Shown here piece by piece: positions 61,520 through 64,000 of a DNA stretch of 64,000 nucleotides. Location: positions 12,263,950 to 12,327,949 of the forward strand of contig CM028893.1 of NCBI GenBank assembly GCA_016801885.1. The letters are read 5' to 3'. The translations under genes and the position numbers were made by a program. The stretch comes from Toxotes chatareus. Lineage: Eukaryota; Chordata; Actinopteri; Toxotidae. The notes below the pieces were generated by a model. It worked only from the letters and a program-made list of their open reading frames with translations, did no database searches and had not been told where the DNA came from. Each line of letters begins with the position of its first letter. Position 1 is the stretch's first letter.

Positions 61520-61975
61520 GTATGTGTGGGTAGGCCTTTGTGCATATGAGAGAGACAGAAAGAGAGAGAGTGATTTTCAAAAACTTGAGATGATTCCTGA
61601 ATTGTTTTTCTCATTTCCCTTCTCTCATACTCATTTCTCTGTCAGGCCCCCAGCAGCCTCCTGGAGGCTTTAGAGCAGCACCTGGCCTCTCTGGAGGGCA
61701 AGAAGACCAAGGAATTGAATGCAGACACCAGGTAGACATCTTAATTGCTCACCAGTTACATCAGATTTTATTAAAAAAGAAAAAAAATGAACACAGATGA
61801 AAACCTTTAAAAACATGCTCTGTTTTCTTCACCCTGTGTGCTGTGCTGTAGAGCGTCCACCCTGTCCAGTGCCGTCTCATCTCTCTCCTCCACCGGCATG
61901 TCCTTCAGCCGCATGGACGAGAAGGAGAAGCAGCAGGCCTTGGAGGAGGAGCAGGCCAGGCTGCAGGCTCTTAAG
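25609..61975 (+). CDS. picalm: PICALM (CALM) clathrin assembly protein, first ten coding exons, 3' part beyond the window
   Basis: Endocytic adaptor that binds PtdIns(4,5)P2 at the plasma membrane, promotes clathrin-coat assembly and sorts small R-SNAREs such as VAMP8. Exons: 25609-25738, 40484-40626, 54053-54128, 54429-54531, 55200-55293, 55927-56038, 56452-56558, 58521-58562, 61646-61731 and 61852-61975, all GT-AG and in frame, giving 339 residues. The ANTH domain fills about residues 1-289. Lipid-binding K24, K28, K38, K40 and H41 are present, as are L219 and M244, the two positions shown in human CALM to contact SNAREs. The linker GIDQGDIPDLSQAPSSLLEA and the exon beginning ASTLSSAVSSLSSTG fit PICALM better than its relative SNAP91/AP180. 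The C-terminal clathrin/AP-2-binding region lies to the right of the window. The ATG has G at -3. It could be picalma, picalmb or a further ohnolog. Confidence 0.95.
25751..25793. repeat. (GT)21 microsatellite next to the picalm intron 1 donor
   Basis: Uninterrupted TG run starting 12 bp after the donor site of picalm exon 1. Confidence 0.97.
27480..27680. repeat. Degenerate CAGTCAG/CAGCCAG-rich tract
   Basis: Short motifs such as CAGTCAGCTAGCCAGTCAGC and CAGTCATTCAGTCAG recur irregularly, without a fixed period. A second similar patch occurs around 27955-28040. Confidence 0.5.
31463..31503. repeat. (TG)n microsatellite
   Basis: About 20 uninterrupted TG units, preceded by a shorter interrupted TG stretch from 31438. 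Confidence 0.95.
34750..34920 (+). mobile_element. tRNA-derived SINE (V-SINE-like) copy
   Basis: A diverged RNA polymerase III box A (TGGCTGAGTGG, 34757-34767) is followed about 30 bp later by a degraded box B (CGTTCAAGCC, about 34800). Next comes a block resembling the conserved central domain of teleost V-SINEs (GAAATGTCCTTGAGTAAGAT, 34836-34855; from memory the family core is GTGTCCTTGAGCAAGACACT). The box A resembles class II (Leu/Ser) tRNAs. Boundaries are approximate and the copy is old. Confidence 0.7.
36102..36174. repeat. Compound (CT)n-(CA)n microsatellite
   Basis: About 54 bp of CT repeats with a single TTTC break, passing directly into about 20 bp of CA. It creates the long charged/Ser-rich frames on the minus strand. 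Confidence 0.96.
38768..38794. repeat. (GT)n microsatellite
   Basis: About 13 uninterrupted GT units in picalm intron 1. Confidence 0.93.
39579..39680. mobile_element. Short non-autonomous element with TTTATTAGGT terminal inverted repeats (MITE-like)
   Basis: CTTTATTAGGT at 39583-39593 is the exact inverse of ACCTAATAAAG at 39665-39675, with an internal direct copy (TTTATTAGGTACTTTATTAG, 39605-39624). The termini match, from memory, a widespread teleost repeat that reads TTTATTAGGTACACCT at one end and CTAATAAAGTGG at the other. No coding capacity. Probably an internally deleted copy. Confidence 0.65.
40484..40626 (+). CDS. picalm: picalm coding exon 2
   Basis: Encodes Y44-E91 (LIHCTNEMNVNIPQLADTL...TTHHLMMYGNE) of the ANTH domain. 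Acceptor CTCGCCCAG|AT, donor GAG|GTAGGA. It stands alone between two introns of more than 13 kb. Confidence 0.96.
43901..43923. repeat. (GT)n microsatellite
   Basis: GT run preceded by GTTTGTGTTT variants, in picalm intron 2. Confidence 0.9.
46065..46971. repeat. Cluster of GT/CA microsatellites
   Basis: Separate tracts at about 46065-46085 (GT), 46137-46154 (GT), 46616-46634 (CA), 46724-46762 (GT, interrupted) and 46936-46971 (GT). Between them the sequence is unique and partly GA-rich. Confidence 0.85.
48411..48840. repeat. GT, CA and AGG simple-repeat cluster
   Basis: Interrupted GT/CA at 48411-48470, (CA)13 at 48606-48631 and (AGG)n at about 48810-48840 followed by a GA-rich run. Confidence 0.88.
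49203..49250 (+). mobile_element. V-SINE central-domain fragment
   Basis: AAGTGTCCTTGAGCAAGACA followed by GTGAATCCCAAATAGCTC closely resembles the conserved core of teleost tRNA-derived SINEs. The tRNA-like head is not visible upstream, so this is a truncated or worn copy. It is the same family motif as at 34836-34855 but better preserved. Confidence 0.7.
51255..51485 (-). mobile_element. Teleost interspersed repeat, second copy (opposite strand)
   Basis: Landmarks in order on the plus strand: CATTTGCTAATTAGCACTAA, ATGCAAAGTACAGCTGAGGC, GATGAAAAGTCAGGGCATCA, CCAGATTTCATGGAAGTCCA and TCCAATCGTTATGATATTTA. They correspond, from memory, to a common teleost repeat and are the reverse strand of the family seen at 19185-19345. 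Non-coding. Transposon class not assigned. Confidence 0.75.
53718..53762 (-). mobile_element. tRNA-like SINE head fragment
   Basis: On the minus strand the sequence reads GGGGTTGCCGGTTTGATTCC, containing a near-consensus RNA polymerase III box B (GGTTTGATTCC) in the wording typical of teleost tRNA-SINEs. No full tRNA fold and no box A at the right spacing is clear, so it is not a tRNA gene. Confidence 0.45.
54053..54128 (+). CDS. picalm: picalm coding exon 3
   Basis: Encodes R92-Q116 plus one base (RFIQYLASRNTLFNLHNFLD). Acceptor ATCTCAG|CGT, donor CAAG|GTAAAG. Near-identical to the family except KGALQ, where mammals have KSGLQ. Confidence 0.96.
54319..54340. repeat. (AT)11 microsatellite in picalm intron 3
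   Basis: Uninterrupted AT run within the 300-bp intron 54129-54428. Confidence 0.93.
54429..54531 (+). CDS. picalm: picalm coding exon 4
   Basis: Encodes G117-R150 plus two bases of G151 (GYDMSTFIRRYSRYLNEKA...). Acceptor TCTCCCAG|GT. The donor G|GTAGGG follows GGG, and frame with exon 5 fixes the end at 54531. Confidence 0.95.
54532..55199 (+). other. picalm intron 4
   Basis: 668-bp phase-2 intron with no distinctive element. A short GT run precedes the acceptor (about 55165-55178). Confidence 0.8.
55200..55293 (+). CDS. picalm: picalm coding exon 5
   Basis: Completes G151 and encodes IDGVMRTMNTEKLIKTLPII to Q182. The acceptor is TGTTAG|G and the donor CAG|GTACTG. It has I at the position where mammalian PICALM has A (GADGVMR). 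Confidence 0.95.
55294..55926 (+). other. picalm intron 5
   Basis: 633-bp phase-0 intron with several GT microsatellites (55480-55508, 55634-55652) and a strong pyrimidine tract before the acceptor. Confidence 0.8.
55927..56038 (+). CDS. picalm: picalm coding exon 6
   Basis: Encodes A183-L219 plus one base of E220 (NELTNGVINSAFMLLFKD...NEGVINLL). L219 is one of the SNARE-contact residues. The donor G|GTAACA is followed almost at once by a CA-rich tract, and reading through it gives the spurious long frame 55726-56286. Confidence 0.95.
56039..56451 (+). other. picalm intron 6, opening with a CA-rich tract
   Basis: 413-bp phase-1 intron. The CA-rich stretch starts two to three bases after the donor GT and continues to about 56095. 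A long T/C tract precedes the acceptor. Confidence 0.8.
56452..56558 (+). CDS. picalm: picalm coding exon 7
   Basis: Encodes E220-E255 (KYFDMKKNQCKDALDIYKKF...EFLKVAE), including SNARE-contact M244. Acceptor CTCTGTAG|AG, donor GAG|GTATAT. DALDIYKK is partly AP180-like, as mammalian PICALM has EGLDIYKK. Confidence 0.95.
56559..58520 (+). other. picalm intron 7
   Basis: 1.96-kb phase-0 intron. It includes a short AT run at about 56934-56955, A and T runs near 57775 and 57917, and no coding signal. Confidence 0.8.
58521..58562 (+). CDS. picalm: picalm coding exon 8 (42-nt microexon)
   Basis: Encodes QVGIDQGDIPDLSQ exactly, phase 0 on both sides. Acceptor GATGACAG|CAA, donor CAG|GTCAGT. Far too short for any ORF scan, but it joins exons 7 and 9 in frame and is conserved in the family. 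Confidence 0.94.
58563..61645 (+). other. picalm intron 8
   Basis: 3.1-kb phase-0 intron with GT tracts at about 59686-59705, 60517-60599 (interrupted, about 80 bp) and 61487-61515. Otherwise no recognisable element. Confidence 0.8.
60517..60599. repeat. (GT)n microsatellite, interrupted
   Basis: About 83 bp of GT units broken by GC, GA and CA variants, in picalm intron 8. Confidence 0.93.
61646..61731 (+). CDS. picalm: picalm coding exon 9
   Basis: Encodes A270-T297 plus two bases of R298 (APSSLLEALEQHLASLEGKK then TKELNADT). Acceptor CTGTCAG|GCC, donor CCAG|GTAGAC. It includes the end of the ANTH helical stack. Confidence 0.95.
61852..61975 (+). CDS. picalm: picalm coding exon 10 (last in window)
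   Basis: Encodes R298-K339: ASTLSSAVSSLSSTGMSF followed by a charged helix (EKEKQQALEEEQARLQALK). Acceptor TGCTGTAG|A, donor AAG|GTAACA, ending in phase 0. The next family exon would begin with EQRLKEL, which I cannot find before the window ends. Confidence 0.94.
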
Positions 61976-64000
61976 GTAACATTTTGTACTTTTAAAGCAA
62001 ATCACCTCTGAATCATAGGGTCAGACTCAACACTGTAGCTCAGAAAGACCAGCACCAGGGCCCATAGTTACTGCTGTCCCCTTTTCCTCCCCCTTACAAG
62101 CAGCTCTCAGTTGCTACAACATTCTTAAATCTAACTGGATTTATAAGGGATGTATTTTTCATTTAGGTGTCATTCACATCTGGTGTTAGTGTGTGTTCTG
62201 AATCTGTGTATCTTCATTTTTACCTTTGCAGACTGCAATGTTGCAGACAATAAAAATAACTATTTTTTATCCTAGTTTATCCATGTCTAGCATGTTATTT
62301 TTGTTTAACTGTATGTCTGTGCAAATATTTTTCCTGTATGTTTTTTTTTGTGTTTGTTTTGTGTGTAACCACACACACAGAACTGCTGAGAACCAAGGTC
62401 AAATTTCTTGTTTGTGTCAGGCCATGATTGTTTGGCCATGAAGCATCTTGTAGTTATTTTAATATTTGCCCCTAATGTATAATTTTAGTTTATTTCTTAT
62501 CATTTTAGTTACTGGATACACAAAATTTAAATTTTGATTTTAATGAAAAAGGTAAGGAAGAGTGTGAAAATGTTCAGCATGAAATGAGAATTTTTTACTG
62601 CAGATTTGATAAGTGCAGAATCAACTTTGAGGCTAAGTGTGTGCACAGAGGAATTTTATCTTCTGAACTTTAAGAATCACATAAAAAAAAAATCGGCTCG
62701 AAATGACAAGTGTAAGTGCAGTCGTTGCCCCGGATTTAAGACGGTGCTGTGACTGCGCTCGCAGAGAAAGAATAAACTGCAAATGTGCAGCAACTACATA
62801 ACACTTGAGCCCTGACAAATGCCACAAATAGTTAATAAAAATTTTTAAAAAATATATATTTATATATGTAGCTCCAATTTGCTGTGCTGTAGGAATCTGA
62901 CTGTGTTGTTGCTGATAGATTGCCCAGCAACTTTGCTGTTTGGTGAGTTCTGAACTCCAGTTGAGGATAAAGGCCAAGAGCCTCAGTGGCGAGCAGAGCA
63001 ATAGAAAAGTCAAGTGTAAAATGTGTTGACATTTCTTGCTCCAGCCTTGGGAGTCCTGCCTTACAGCAAACTGTAATTGAGTAAGAGCACTGAAGCTACA
63101 AAACAAGCACACAGCAACTCAGTGTGTGTGTGTGTGTGTGTGCATGTTATGCTTACATCCTGGCAGAGAAGATACAGTATGTGTCTCGTAGTGCTGCCAG
63201 TATCTCTGTGAGCTTTGTTGATCTGTGTGTGTGTGTGTATATGGAGCATGTGTATATCCTGGCAGATTAGTTGCAGTATGTGCTGCCAGTGTGTCTTGGT
63301 GTGTTTGTGTGCACGGCTGATTGGATTTTAGCTGTGCCCTTGGTTGCCCTGTTTCTGCCAAGGTCCACTGATTACCTCTGGGTTTAGTTAGAAAGGAGAG
63401 GGAAGATAAAGTGAGAGTGAGAACATTACAGAGTAAGAAACACAGTGAGAGAGCCGGGGTTAGCAGGGGTCATCCAGATACTCAAGTCCAGCTGTCTGCG
63501 CTCTCTGGTGTCCATATGGACTCAACACACACATACAAAAAAAACACTTACACACTCAGCTACTGTCCAGCTGGGGCCTTAACCCAAACAATAACAGTAG
63601 TTCCCATTTGTTCCTCGCTACTCTGTCAGAATATAAATGAAGACTCTGGACTCGGCTCGGCTGAGGGTGGTACGGCAGGAGATTCTGTTTATTAATCTGC
63701 TCAAAGTCCAAATTCCTTTAAAGGTGGAAGAGGTTATAAAGGGAATTGGATCATTTCCATACCTTTAAGTCGAGTTTTGAACCAAACTGAAACACCAGAC
63801 TGGCCGAGTGTACAGCACTGTGAGAGGCAGCATTTCCACTGAGGCCATCCATATTTAAAATATTCGCTTTTGTTGTACTGTAAAATGTTTTCCTTGTCTA
63901 CCAAACAGCACATGTTGTGACTGAAAGAAAAAAAAACTTGCTGTTATTTCCCAGTACATTCTCTCATATGGTAAGACACAAATGCACTGATCCCTGTGGT
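61976..64000 (+). other. picalm intron 10, open at the window end
   Basis: No exon continuing K339 is visible. It contains a duplicated GT-flanked segment at 63121-63300 and AT-rich DNA. Confidence 0.7.
63121..63300. repeat. Two-copy ~100-bp degenerate tandem repeat
   Basis: Each copy begins with a (TG)n run (63121-63142; about 63224-63238), then has CATCCTGGCAGA or TATCCTGGCAGA, an AG..GCAGTATGTG-like stretch and TGCTGCCAGT. The shared order of four landmarks supports an old local duplication. Confidence 0.7.

Noticed and set aside
1..64000. CRISPR arrays, prokaryotic operons, integrated viral genes or a new multi-gene defence-type system
   Set aside because: The window is ordinary vertebrate chromosomal DNA. 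All regular repeats are microsatellites or transposon remnants, and no viral or bacterial coding sequence was seen.

Overview
The window is nuclear DNA from a bony fish, most likely a spiny-rayed (percomorph-type) teleost. It has vertebrate genes split by GT-AG introns, dense (CA)n/(GT)n and (CT)n microsatellites, and remnants of interspersed repeats typical of teleosts. The protein products are close to their human counterparts, so the family calls are firm. The species and the exact paralog letters cannot be read from the sequence alone.

Layout: (1) 84-4531, minus strand: a complete three-exon rab39b coding region of 213 codons. Its 3' UTR runs off the left edge. (2) 4532-9529: a non-coding head-to-head interval. 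(3) 9530-14442, plus strand: a four-exon Rab32/Rab38-subfamily GTPase of 231 codons with an odd C-terminal extension beyond the prenylation cysteines. (4) 18129-about 20771, plus strand: a small two-coding-exon gene for a 90-residue protein with a signal peptide and one membrane span, which I do not recognise. (5) 25609-61975 and beyond, plus strand: the first ten coding exons (339 codons) of a picalm (clathrin assembly lymphoid myeloid leukaemia protein) gene. They include the whole ANTH domain. The gene continues past the right edge. Its introns 1 and 2 (14.7 and 13.4 kb) make up nearly half of the window and hold only repeats and unexplained non-coding sequence.

The three recognisable genes all act in membrane traffic: two Rab switches and an endocytic clathrin adaptor. 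Their association is probably historical rather than operational. RAB39A, RAB38 and PICALM lie on human 11q14-q22, and the set here (RAB39B type, Rab32/38 paralog, PICALM type) looks like an ohnologous copy of that block. The most useful leads are the unrecognised small membrane-protein gene, the extended Rab C-terminus, the ohnolog question for picalm, a 21-bp palindrome with CRE half-sites upstream of the Rab32/38 gene, and a roughly 100-bp palindrome carrying forkhead-like repeats. I found no multi-gene system that looks new, no RNA gene, and nothing of prokaryotic or viral origin.
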